Shown here piece after piece: positions 24,535 to 32,530 of a stretch of DNA of 41,880 nt. The stretch is from contig JAFVRG010000020.1 of assembly GCA_017504405.1 (NCBI GenBank), positions 1 to 41,880 on the forward strand, read 5' to 3'. Below the pieces are notes generated by a model. The model had not been told where the DNA came from. It saw only the letters and a program-made list of their open reading frames with translations, and ran no database searches. Position 1 is the stretch's first letter; every line of letters begins with the position of its first letter. This stretch comes from Clostridia bacterium. Its GTDB lineage: Bacteria; Bacillota; Clostridia; Oscillospirales; CAG-272. The translations under genes were made by a program, and so were the position numbers.

Positions 24535-25853
24535 TCTTCACTCGCCGCCTTCGTTTTCTCAAAGCCGCCGAGCCTGCAAACCTCAGCAAAAACCTTTTCG
24601 GTTGCGGCAGCGTATTCCTCCGAGCCTCCGTTAACGAAGCCAAGCTCGGAGTAGGGTATAGGCTTGCCGATATAAATGTCCTTACGGCGCAAAAATCTGT
24701 ATTTCATTTTTTTCGTCACAATACAGACGGGAACCATAGCAACCTTTGCCCTGTATGCAACCAGAGCCGCACCGTTTTTGAGGGGGGTATCGGCAGGATT
24801 TTCGCCCGTCCTGCGAGTTCCCTGGGGGAATATGCCGACGAGGTCGCCCTTTGATGCCTCACCGATAAGATATTTTATCGCATCGGTACCGCTGGATTTG
24901 CGGTCAACTCCCTTTGCACCCATAGCACGCAAAAAGAATGAAAGCACAGGTATCTTGAACAGCTCAGCCTTTGCCATAAAATGAATCTGCCTTGGCGTTA
25001 CCGCACCGACAGTGATAACGTCCCACATTGATAGATGGTTAGGGCAGATTACCGCACCGCCCTCAAGGGGGAGATTTTCAAGTCCGTGAGCCTTTATACG
25101 CATAGTGAAGCGAAACATTCTCGCAACTAAAAAGTGCATGAACATGTAAAATGAACGCTTCTTTTTCTTCTTTTTCGTCTTGCCCTTTTTGGAGAGCGTG
25201 TCCTCGATTATCTCGATACAACGGGAAATGCTCTCGTCAAAGGAAAGCTCCGAATTGTCAAAAATCACGGCATCATCAGCCGCAACTGCGGGAGCAATTT
25301 CACGCTCGGAGTCGTTTTTGTCACGCAGACGCATATCAGCCAAAACGTCCTCAAGGGTGGTTTCTATACCCTTCTGGCACAGCTCCTTATACCTGCGCTC
25401 TGCACGAGCCTCTGCCGAGGCGGTGAGAAATATTTTAACGTCGGCATCGGGGAAAATTACAGTTCCTATATCTCTGCCGTCCATAATAACGCTGTTTGAT
25501 TTAGCGAGATTTCTCTGCGTGTCGAGCAGAAAAGCACGTACAGCGCCGATTGCGGAAACCGCAGAGGCGTACATTGACATTTCGGGAGTACGGATGCTGT
25601 CGCCAACGTCCTCGCCGCACAGATAAATGTGCTGCTCGCCGTTTTCAAATTTAATTTCAAGACTTATTTCAGGCAAGAGGGCAGTCACTGCCTCTGCATC
25701 CTTGGGGTCAACACCCTTTTTCGCCACGTACAGTCCAACTGTCCTGTACATAGCTCCTGTATCGACGTACACGATACCCATTTTCTTAGCTACGGCACGT
25801 GCGAGTGAGCTTTTACCTGCGCCGCTCGGTCCGTCAATTGCTATTTTCAGCAT
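24531..25853 (-). CDS. Fused cytidylate kinase and 1-acylglycerol-3-phosphate acyltransferase (Cmk-PlsC)
   Basis: A 440-residue two-domain protein. Residues 1-222 are cytidylate kinase, phosphorylating CMP/dCMP: P-loop GPSGAGKSS (8-16), VDTGAMYRTVGLY, the DGRDIGTVIFP motif near 125 and RLRDKNDSERE near 175. A Lys-rich linker (KKGKTKKKKKKR, 222-233) joins it to a PlsC domain with NHLSMWD (HX4D, H273-D278), FPQGTR (342-347) and a substrate-binding hydrophobic region. PlsC makes phosphatidic acid from lysophosphatidic acid. FPQGTR departs from the common FPEGTR. Cmk and plsC are often neighbours of ispH and rpsA in Clostridia, so fusion of adjacent genes is natural. It overlaps its neighbours by 7 and 4 bases. 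Confidence 0.92.
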   Translation of the reverse strand: MLKIAIDGPSGAGKSSLARAVAKKMGIVYVDTGAMYRTVGLYVAKKGVDPKDAEAVTALLPEISLEIKFENGEQHIYLCGEDVGDSIRTPEMSMYASAVSAIGAVRAFLLDTQRNLAKSNSVIMDGRDIGTVIFPDADVKIFLTASAEARAERRYKELCQKGIETTLEDVLADMRLRDKNDSEREIAPAVAADDAVIFDNSELSFDESISRCIEIIEDTLSKKGKTKKKKKKRSFYMFMHFLVARMFRFTMRIKAHGLENLPLEGGAVICPNHLSMWDVITVGAVTPRQIHFMAKAELFKIPVLSFFLRAMGAKGVDRKSSGTDAIKYLIGEASKGDLVGIFPQGTRRTGENPADTPLKNGAALVAYRAKVAMVPVCIVTKKMKYRFLRRKDIYIGKPIPYSELGFVNGGSEEYAAATEKVFAEVCRLGGFEKTKAASEE

Positions 25854-27103
25854 AAATTATCCTTTCCTGCCGCATTCATTCCGCTGACATAGCCTGTGGA
25901 GAATGCTATTTGCAGATTATATCCTCCCGTATATGCGTCAACGTCAATCACCTCGCCTGCAAAATACAGCGAGCGCACCTTTGTTGACATCATGGTTTTC
26001 GGGGAAATTTCCTTTACCGCTATTCCGCCCGAGGTTATAATTGCCTCGTCAATCGGACGTAGCCTTTTTAATTTTATTTTCAGCGATTTGAGTGAGGAAA
26101 CGAGCCTTTTTCGCTCATCCTTTGTGATTGAATTGACCTTCTTGTGAGCGTCAATTTTAGAGTCGTCTATTATGATGTCTATCATTTTGGAGGGGAGCAG
26201 AGCGCCGAGCGAATTTGCAAAATCCTTGTTTGGATTTTTAGCAAAATCCGACAGTATCCGTGCGTCAAGCGCACGCTCGTCGAGCGCAGGCTTCATATCT
26301 ATCTCGGCGGTGAGCGTATCGAGCTTAAATCCGCGAAGATGTGAGGTTGCGCTGAGTATCATAGGTCCGCTCATTCCGAAATGAGTGAAAAGCAGCTCGC
26401 CGAAATCCTCGTATACCGTCCGTCCGCTCTCGTCATTTATCCTGAGCGCAACGTTTTTGAGCGATAGCCCCTGCATTCTCTGGCAGTAGCTACCGTAGGT
26501 TTCCACAGGAACGAGTGAGGGCGTCAGCTCGGTTACGGTATGCCCGACAGCAGATGCCAACTTATATCCCGAGCCGTCCGAGCCTGTCAGGGGATATGAC
26601 TTACCGCCCGTAGCCAAAATTACGCTGTCGAAGGCATAGTCCTTATCGGTGCGAACACCGACAGCACGTCCGCCGTTTACGAGTATTTTAGTAACCTTTT
26701 CGTATACAATATCTGCGCCCGAGCAGTATTTCTTCATAGCAGAAACTATGTCCGCCGCCTTGTCGGAAACGGGAAAAACACGCCGACCTCTCTCGGTTTT
26801 GAGGGCAACGCCCAGCCCCTCAAAGAAATTGACGGTGTCCTCAGGCGAAAACGCCGACAGTGGCGCATACATAAACCTCGGATTTGAGAGAACGTTTTGT
26901 ATAAATTCCTCACGGGTGCAGTTGTTTGTTACGTTACAGCGCCCCTTGCCCGTTATCGCCAGTTTTTTTCCCAGCCTGCCAACGTGCTCGAACACGGTAA
27001 CGCTCGCCCCCATTGAGAGCGCCGTTCCTGCTGCCATCATTCCTGCCGCACCGCCGCCAATGACGGCAACTTTAACGGCTCTATCGTTACTTACGCTTTG
27101 CAT
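25847..27103 (-). CDS. BaiN/HI0933-family FAD-dependent oxidoreductase
   Basis: A 418-residue flavoprotein. The N-terminal dinucleotide motif VAVIGGGAAGMMAAGTAL (about 11-28), the GRLGKKLAITGKGRCNVTN segment (typical of YhiN/BaiN) and the C-terminal YFAGEVIDVDAYTGGYNLQIAFSTG are all present. Members are annotated as NAD(P)/FAD-dependent oxidoreductases; some reduce bile-acid intermediates, but most, as here, have no proven substrate. It starts inside the end of murR (17-base overlap) and lacks a separate Shine-Dalgarno, so it depends on coupling. Confidence 0.9.
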   Translation of the reverse strand: MQSVSNDRAVKVAVIGGGAAGMMAAGTALSMGASVTVFEHVGRLGKKLAITGKGRCNVTNNCTREEFIQNVLSNPRFMYAPLSAFSPEDTVNFFEGLGVALKTERGRRVFPVSDKAADIVSAMKKYCSGADIVYEKVTKILVNGGRAVGVRTDKDYAFDSVILATGGKSYPLTGSDGSGYKLASAVGHTVTELTPSLVPVETYGSYCQRMQGLSLKNVALRINDESGRTVYEDFGELLFTHFGMSGPMILSATSHLRGFKLDTLTAEIDMKPALDERALDARILSDFAKNPNKDFANSLGALLPSKMIDIIIDDSKIDAHKKVNSITKDERKRLVSSLKSLKIKLKRLRPIDEAIITSGGIAVKEISPKTMMSTKVRSLYFAGEVIDVDAYTGGYNLQIAFSTGYVSGMNAAGKDNLC

Positions 27104-27947
27104 ATACGTTGAAATCGTCCCAGATGTTCTCTAAGTTATCAAATCTTTCCTTAATCTCAGCCTGTTTTTTGCGTGTTATAGAAACGATGAGAGCATTTAC
27201 AAGGCTGAGCGGCGCAACCAGCGAATCGACGTATGACGCCATATCGCTCTGCGCTGTGAGCAGGTAGCTCGCATTTTCGGCTATCGGCGACATTTCACTG
27301 TCCGTGAGCGATACAACCTTCGCTCCACGTGAGGCGGCGAAGTTTACTGCGTGGATTACTCTGTTTGAGTACCTCGGGAAGCTGATTGCGAACATAACGT
27401 CCTTATCACCGATAGAAATTGCCTGTTCGAATATTTCGCTCTCGCTCGATTCCTGAATGAATTTTACGTTATCGAATATCATCATAAGATTATGAGCGAA
27501 AAACTGCGCTATTGCAGACGAGGAGCGAGCGCCTATTATATAAATTCTGCGTGCCTCGGTTATCGCATCAACCGCACCGTCAAAGTCGGCGTTGCTGATA
27601 TGCTCAAGAGTGTATTTTATTTTGTCAATGTCGGAGTTCATAACACGCTCAACCACGCTCGAATCGCCAATACGCATATTTGTCAGAGCAATTCGCTGGT
27701 TAGGCGTTAGGTTGGTGCGTGCCATATCCTGTAGGGCACGTTGAAATTCGGGATAACCCTCGTAGCCGAGCTCGATTGCAAATCGCACGACGGTCGATTC
27801 CGACACGCCTGCGCTCACAGCCAGCTTCGTCGCCGTTATATATGCCGCCCAGTCGTAGCTTTTGAGGATAAAATCCGCAATTTTTTTGTGGCTTTTTGAC
27901 ATTTTAGCGTAATTTTCACGCATTATTTCCGAAATATCGTTTTTCAT
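27087..27947 (-). CDS. MurR/RpiR-family transcriptional regulator
   Basis: A 286-residue protein. The N-terminal helix-turn-helix of the RpiR type spans residues 1-80 (KKIADFILKSYDW, TATKLAVSAGVSESTVVRFAIELGYEGYPEFQRAL). The SIS domain, which senses a phosphosugar, spans about 105-250 (RIYIIGARSSSAIAQFFAHNLMM and SFPRYSNRVIHAVNFAASRGAKVVSLTD). Which phosphosugar it binds is unknown; no sugar-catabolic gene is adjacent. I place the start at ATG 27947 with GGAG upstream; a TTG six bases earlier is too close to that site. It lies 31 bases after gltX in a housekeeping operon. Confidence 0.9.
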   Translation of the reverse strand: MKNDISEIMRENYAKMSKSHKKIADFILKSYDWAAYITATKLAVSAGVSESTVVRFAIELGYEGYPEFQRALQDMARTNLTPNQRIALTNMRIGDSSVVERVMNSDIDKIKYTLEHISNADFDGAVDAITEARRIYIIGARSSSAIAQFFAHNLMMIFDNVKFIQESSESEIFEQAISIGDKDVMFAISFPRYSNRVIHAVNFAASRGAKVVSLTDSEMSPIAENASYLLTAQSDMASYVDSLVAPLSLVNALIVSITRKKQAEIKERFDNLENIWDDFNVYAKRK

Positions 27948-27978
27948 ATCCAAGCTCCGTATGTTTTTCGACTGAAAT

Positions 27979-29427
27979 TTATTTTTCGAGAGCCGCCTTT
28001 ATTCTTGCAATGCTTTCTTCTTTTCCGAGAGCCTCCATTATTTCAGTAGCTCCGCCGGGGGTTACCGACATTCCCGATACGGCAATTCGTACGCACCAGA
28101 GAACTGCACCCGATTTTACGCCAAGGGTTGCCGAAAGCTCACTGAGAGCGGAGAACAGAGCATCGTTCTTCCAATCGCAAACCGCAGTCAGGCATTCGAG
28201 TGCCTTGGGCATAATTTCCCGAGCAAGCTCGGGGGTAACCTTGTTTTTCTTATTGAAGAACAGCTCGTCCGAGTATTCGGGGAGAGCTGCGAAAAAGCCG
28301 ATTTTGTCATTTATCTCGGCGAGAGTGTTGATTCTGCCCTGTACGAGCGACAGCACCTTGTCAACACACACGTTTTCGGGCAGAGCCACCGTTATAAACG
28401 GAGCAACCGCCGCCTTGAATGCGTCAAATGGCATTTTCCTTATATACTCTGAATTGAAGTAGAGCAGCTTATCAAAATCGAAAACCGAGGGTGATTTACT
28501 GACTCCCGATATTGTGAAAGCGTCTTTCAATTCGTCGAGCGTGAAAAATTCTGTTTCGCTGTTCTTGGGACACCAGCCGAGCAGAGCGATATAGTTGATT
28601 ATCGCCTCAGGCAGATAGCCGAAGGAAACGAGGTCCTGGAAGCTGACGGCTCCGTGCCTTTTCGACAGCTTGGAAACCGAGCCGTCCTCGTTTTTGCCCA
28701 TAAGCAAGGGGAGGTGAACGTAGTTAGGTCTTTCCCAGCCGAATGCGTCGTAGAGAAGCACGTATTTTGGCGTAGAGGTAAGATACTCACTGCCTCTTAC
28801 AACGTGTGTAACGCCCATAAGGTAATCGTCAACTATGTGGGCGAAATTATAGGTAGGATAACCGTCTGCCTTCATTAAAATCTGGTCCTGAAGCTCGGAG
28901 TTGTCGGTGGAAATTTCACCGAACACTGCATCGGTATAGGAGGTTGTGCCTTCAAGGGGCATTTTCTGCCTTATAACAAAAGGAACACCTGCCGCCAGAT
29001 TTTTCTCAATCTCCTCGGCGGACAAATCACGGCAGTGGCGGTCATAGCCGCCCGTAGCATCGCTCTCGTGGAGCTTGTCAAGACGCTCCTTGGTGCAGAA
29101 GCAGTAATATGCGTGTCCGCTATCTATCAGCTTTTTCGCATATTCCATATATATCGGCTTTCTCTCGCTCTGCACGTACGGGCCGTGCTCGCCGCCGACA
29201 ATGGGGCCCTCGTCGTAGCCGATGCCCGTCATTTCGAGTGTTTTAATTATTACGTCGGTTGCGCCCTCAACCAGCCTCTCACGGTCGGTATCCTCGATGC
29301 GGAGGATGAATTTTCCTCCGTCGTGCTTGGCGATAAGATATGAATAAAGCGCCGTGCGCAGATTTCCTATGTGCATATATCCCGTAGGGCTCGGTGCGAA
29401 CCTCGTCACTATCTCGTTTGTGTTCAA
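27979..29427 (-). CDS. gltX: Glutamate--tRNA ligase
   Basis: A 482-residue class Ia synthetase charging tRNA-Glu. The HIGH region reads RFAPSPTGYMHIGNLRTALY and the KMSKS loop reads KLSKRHGAVS; both fit GluRS. Whether it is discriminating cannot be read. The start is TTG at 29427, with AAGGAG eight bases before it, and no other start fits the conserved N-terminus. It is the first gene of the operon reaching to 22462. No T-box is visible. Confidence 0.96.
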   Translation of the reverse strand: MNTNEIVTRFAPSPTGYMHIGNLRTALYSYLIAKHDGGKFILRIEDTDRERLVEGATDVIIKTLEMTGIGYDEGPIVGGEHGPYVQSERKPIYMEYAKKLIDSGHAYYCFCTKERLDKLHESDATGGYDRHCRDLSAEEIEKNLAAGVPFVIRQKMPLEGTTSYTDAVFGEISTDNSELQDQILMKADGYPTYNFAHIVDDYLMGVTHVVRGSEYLTSTPKYVLLYDAFGWERPNYVHLPLLMGKNEDGSVSKLSKRHGAVSFQDLVSFGYLPEAIINYIALLGWCPKNSETEFFTLDELKDAFTISGVSKSPSVFDFDKLLYFNSEYIRKMPFDAFKAAVAPFITVALPENVCVDKVLSLVQGRINTLAEINDKIGFFAALPEYSDELFFNKKNKVTPELAREIMPKALECLTAVCDWKNDALFSALSELSATLGVKSGAVLWCVRIAVSGMSVTPGGATEIMEALGKEESIARIKAALEK

Positions 29428-29464
29428 AGCAAAAACTCCTTAAAGCAAAAATATTTCATCTTAT

Positions 29465-29493
29465 ATTTTAATATATAATTATAATTTTGTCAA
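29465..29493 (-). promoter_or_regulatory. Sigma-A type promoter of the gltX operon
   Basis: On the minus strand TTGACA (29493-29488), a 17-bp spacer and TAAAAT (29470-29465), upstream of the TTG start at 29427. Confidence 0.82.
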
Positions 29494-29510
29494 GAATTTA
29501 GTTGTAATAT

Positions 29511-29539
29511 TTGACATTTGATGCGAAGTGATGTATAAT
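29511..29539 (+). promoter_or_regulatory. Perfect consensus sigma-A promoter of the sensor kinase/dinB unit
   Basis: TTGACA (29511-29516), a 17-bp spacer and TATAAT (29534-29539), with AAGGAGG at 29557-29563 before ATG 29569. Its -35 box lies close to that of the divergent gltX promoter. Confidence 0.92.
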
Positions 29540-29568
29540 CTTAGTGTATAAAAAACAAGGAGGCATTT

Positions 29569-31038
29569 ATGTTCAAGAGTAGCTTTATCAAGTATATAAC
29601 GGCGTTCGCCGCCGTAATGCTGGTCAGCTTTATTATGCTTTCCTCGGTAATAAATACAATGATAGGAAAATACGTCAGGGATGATAAGCTTGACAGCCTT
29701 GAATGGATAGCAGAGTCCGCCTCGGACATTGCGGAGGCGGAGATGAGCGGATACGGCTCAACCTTTAAGGATTTTATGGAAAAGAGCGGAACTCACGTTA
29801 TGGAGGCAGTTGACAGGCTCGCCGACCGTTTTGTAGGTACGGTAATCATAATCGCAGATGCCGACGGCTCAGTGCTCGCATCAAACGTAACTCTTTCGGA
29901 GGGGGCGAAAATTCCCGACGATGTGATTTTCTCTCTAAGGGACAGCGGTGAATACACAGCAGATTCTCAAAATCTGTCGGGGCTTCTTCTTGATAACTAC
30001 ATTGTAACCGCGCGCCCTATCCTTGACGGTAACGGCTCGTACGTCGGCTCGGTTTTCGTATGCGGAGCATACTCCCATCACAACGCTCTTATGGCGCAGA
30101 TGCAGAAAACCGTGTTTATGTCCAGCCTTTGGATAATGCTTGCGGCAATTATAGCCTTTTATTTTCTCTGCGATAGAACCGTTGCCCCCCTGCGTTCTAT
30201 GGTCGGAGCGGCGAAGGACTTTGCGCAGGGTAAGCTTGACACCAGAGTAGAGGTTCGTGGACGTGACGAGATAGCGGAGCTTGCGGTGGCGTTTAACAAT
30301 ATGGCGCAGTCGCTTGAGAATAACGAAAAAATGAGAAATTCGTTTCTGAGCAACGTCTCTCACGATTTGAGAACACCCATGACAACCATTTCGGGCTTCA
30401 TTGACGGAATAACGAGTGGAGCAATACCGCCCGAAAAGCACGCCTATTATCTTGGAGTGATTTCCGACGAGGTGCATAGGCTTTCACGCCTGGTCACCCG
30501 ACTTCTCGACCTCTCACGCCTTGAATCGAGGAAATTTGAATTTATAAACTTTGATATATGCGAAATGGCGTGGACGATACTCGTTTCCTTTGAGCAGAAG
30601 ATAGAGGAAAAGGGGCTCGACGTGGAGTTCGACACCTCAGAGGATAAGATTATGGTTCATGCGGATAAGGATACAATTCACAGGGTGATGTATAACCTTA
30701 TCGAGAATGCAACCAAATTTGCAAAGGACGGCGGCAGGCTGTCGATAAAGATAAAGAGCAATAAAAACAAGGTAAAGGTAACGGTATTTGACGAGGGTAA
30801 ATCAATACCCGAGGAGGATATCCCCTACGTGTTTGACAGGTTCTACAAGACGGATAAGAGCCGAGGACTTGACAGCACGGGAGTGGGGCTTGGGCTCTAT
30901 ATTGCTAAGACGATAATTGAGGCTCACGGCGAAAAAATAGCCGTTCGCTCACCCGAGGGCGCATGCGAATTTGAGTTTTCGCTCAAGGAGGCGGTGCTCG
31001 AGCCGCACGCAAACACCCTTGATATAACGAAAAAATGA
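29569..31038 (+). CDS. Membrane sensor histidine kinase without adjacent response regulator
   Basis: A 489-residue kinase. Two membrane helices (about 12-33 and 183-205) bracket an extracytoplasmic sensor of about 150 residues that looks like a single Cache or PAS-like domain. HAMP follows (about 205-257), then HisKA with the phospho-acceptor H265 in SNVSHDLRTPMTT. HATPase motifs are N box NLIENATKF (near 378), DEGKS, and STGVGLGLYIA (about 438). No response regulator lies next to it, which is unusual for this class. It is followed 24 bases later by dinB, with a small hairpin over its stop codon. The signal and partner are unknown. Confidence 0.9.
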   Translation: MFKSSFIKYITAFAAVMLVSFIMLSSVINTMIGKYVRDDKLDSLEWIAESASDIAEAEMSGYGSTFKDFMEKSGTHVMEAVDRLADRFVGTVIIIADADGSVLASNVTLSEGAKIPDDVIFSLRDSGEYTADSQNLSGLLLDNYIVTARPILDGNGSYVGSVFVCGAYSHHNALMAQMQKTVFMSSLWIMLAAIIAFYFLCDRTVAPLRSMVGAAKDFAQGKLDTRVEVRGRDEIAELAVAFNNMAQSLENNEKMRNSFLSNVSHDLRTPMTTISGFIDGITSGAIPPEKHAYYLGVISDEVHRLSRLVTRLLDLSRLESRKFEFINFDICEMAWTILVSFEQKIEEKGLDVEFDTSEDKIMVHADKDTIHRVMYNLIENATKFAKDGGRLSIKIKSNKNKVKVTVFDEGKSIPEEDIPYVFDRFYKTDKSRGLDSTGVGLGLYIAKTIIEAHGEKIAVRSPEGACEFEFSLKEAVLEPHANTLDITKK

Positions 31039-31051
31039 CGGCATAGCCGTC
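31037..31051 (+). other. Perfect short hairpin between sensor kinase and dinB
   Basis: GACGGC (31037-31042), loop ATA, GCCGTC (31046-31051). It overlaps the TGA stop of the kinase and touches the GGGAGG site of dinB. No T-run follows, so it is not a terminator; it may modulate reinitiation. Confidence 0.5.
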
Positions 31052-31062
31052 GGGAGGAAAGC

Positions 31063-32289
31063 ATGAAGGACAGAATAATTCTGCACTGCGACTGCAACAG
31101 CTTTTTTGCGTCGGTTGAGAGTGTTTCCCACCCCGAGTATAAGAGTGTGCCGATGGCTGTGTGCGGTGACCCCGACGAGCGGCACGGCATAGTTCTCGCA
31201 AAGAATGAGCTGGCAAAGGCGAGGGGAGTGCAGACCGCCGAAACAATATGGTCGGCTAAAAGGAAGTGCCCGAATCTTTTAGTGGTAAAGCCTCATTACG
31301 GAGAATACACCAGGTTTTATCATAAAATCAACGAAATTTATTACCGTTACACAAATATAGTCGAGCCGTTCAGCATAGATGAGTCCTGGCTCGACGTCAC
31401 GGGCAGTACAAATCTTTTCGGTGACGGTATGACTATTGCCGAGGAAATAAGGCAGGCGGTGAAGCGTGAGCTGGGTATAACCGTTTCAATCGGCGTGTCG
31501 TATAACAAGGTTTTTGCCAAAATGGGAAGCGATTATAAAAAGCCCGATGCGATAACCGAAATAACCCGTGAAAACTATAAGAGTCTATTGCACCCGCTGC
31601 CCGTAACCGAGCTTTTATTTGTTGGAAAATCGCTTGCGGAGTCGCTCGAAAAATGCAATATCCGCACAATCGGTGATATAGCGAGGACGAGCCCCGATTT
31701 TCTCGAAAAACGCTTCGGCAAGGCTGGGCGCACGATGCACATATACGCCAACGGAGAGGATACCTCGGAGGTTATACCGCCCGAAAAGGCTGAGGACTCA
31801 AAGAGCGTCGGCAACGGAATGACCTTCCGCCGTGATATATCGAGCGATGAGGACGTGCGCCTCGGAATTGACTCGCTATCCGAGGAGGTAGCGGTAAGGC
31901 TCCGCAAAAACGGCTATAAGGCTCTCGGTGTATCACTGACTATAAAGGACGTGTACCTGCAACAGATAACAAGGCAATGCAAGCTGAAAAACGCAACCGA
32001 TACGGCGAGGGAAATTGCCTCGGAGGCGTATTCCTTATACAAGAAAAATTGGCAGTCGGGCAAGGCAATCAGAATGCTCACCGTCACCGCCACCCCTCTT
32101 GCAAGAGCGGAGAACGTAGCTGAGCAGATAGACTTTTTTGATGAATCGAAGGACAGGGAGCGCACACGTCAGTTAGAGCTTGCACTCGATAAAATCAGAG
32201 ATAAATTCGGCAAATCGAGCATAAGGAGCGGTGCGGTTATAGGCAACGACCTCGGCATAGATAATTATGAGTCACACTCCAAGGATTGA
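31063..32289 (+). CDS. dinB: Y-family DNA polymerase IV (DinB)
   Basis: A 408-residue translesion polymerase. The first metal site is in LHCDCNSFFASVE (Asp at residue 9), and the SIDE motif is FSIDESWLDVT (D106, E107). Thumb and little-finger regions follow (GKSLAESLEKCNIRTIGDIA; TFRRDISSDEDV). A QIDFF stretch near 355 could be a clamp-binding site; the usual C-terminal one is not evident. It bypasses damaged bases with low fidelity. A GGGAGG site precedes the ATG. It appears to share the promoter of the sensor kinase; no LexA-type box is obvious. Confidence 0.93.
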   Translation: MKDRIILHCDCNSFFASVESVSHPEYKSVPMAVCGDPDERHGIVLAKNELAKARGVQTAETIWSAKRKCPNLLVVKPHYGEYTRFYHKINEIYYRYTNIVEPFSIDESWLDVTGSTNLFGDGMTIAEEIRQAVKRELGITVSIGVSYNKVFAKMGSDYKKPDAITEITRENYKSLLHPLPVTELLFVGKSLAESLEKCNIRTIGDIARTSPDFLEKRFGKAGRTMHIYANGEDTSEVIPPEKAEDSKSVGNGMTFRRDISSDEDVRLGIDSLSEEVAVRLRKNGYKALGVSLTIKDVYLQQITRQCKLKNATDTAREIASEAYSLYKKNWQSGKAIRMLTVTATPLARAENVAEQIDFFDESKDRERTRQLELALDKIRDKFGKSSIRSGAVIGNDLGIDNYESHSKD

Positions 32290-32306
32290 TTGAAATAATT
32301 GAACAC

Positions 32307-32342
32307 AAAAAAGACGGCAGTGGTTCTAAGAGCCCTCTCTTA
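32307..32342 (+). repeat. Left inverted repeat of the helicase cassette
   Basis: AAAAAAGA, then GACGGCAGTGGTTCTA (32313-32328), then CTCTTA (32337-32342). It matches in inverted orientation 35593-35622 with small gaps. It lies 18 bases after the dinB stop. Confidence 0.55.
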
Positions 32343-32360
32343 AGGATCTTTTAAGGTAAA

Positions 32361-32395
32361 ATAAAAGGATAGCAAAAATTTTGCTATCCTTTTAT
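32361..32395 (+). terminator. Intrinsic terminator downstream of dinB
   Basis: A 17-base near-perfect inverted repeat (32361-32377 with 32379-32395), so effectively a 14-15 bp stem with a short loop, followed by TTTTTC. It isolates the helicase gene from dinB. Confidence 0.85.
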
Positions 32396-32467
32396 TTTTC
32401 GCTTTGCGAAACACACGACTTTCTTTTGAAAGTATAGTCTTGATAGCTATAAGCGGCAATAAAGTGA

Positions 32468-32496
32468 TTGAAAAAATGTAAAAAATATGCTATAAT
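32468..32496 (+). promoter_or_regulatory. Promoter of the helicase gene
   Basis: TTGAAA (32468-32473), a 17-bp spacer and a perfect TATAAT (32491-32496), followed by AAGGAG (32511-32516). Confidence 0.8.
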
Positions 32497-32530
32497 AGGC
32501 AAAATGCTATAAGGAGCGATTGATTGTTTT

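Noticed and set aside
32313..32342. tRNA fragment or attachment site at the left edge of the helicase cassette
   Set aside because: GGTTCTAAGAG resembles a tRNA T-arm only by chance; no cloverleaf or CCA end can be drawn, and no integrase is in the window.
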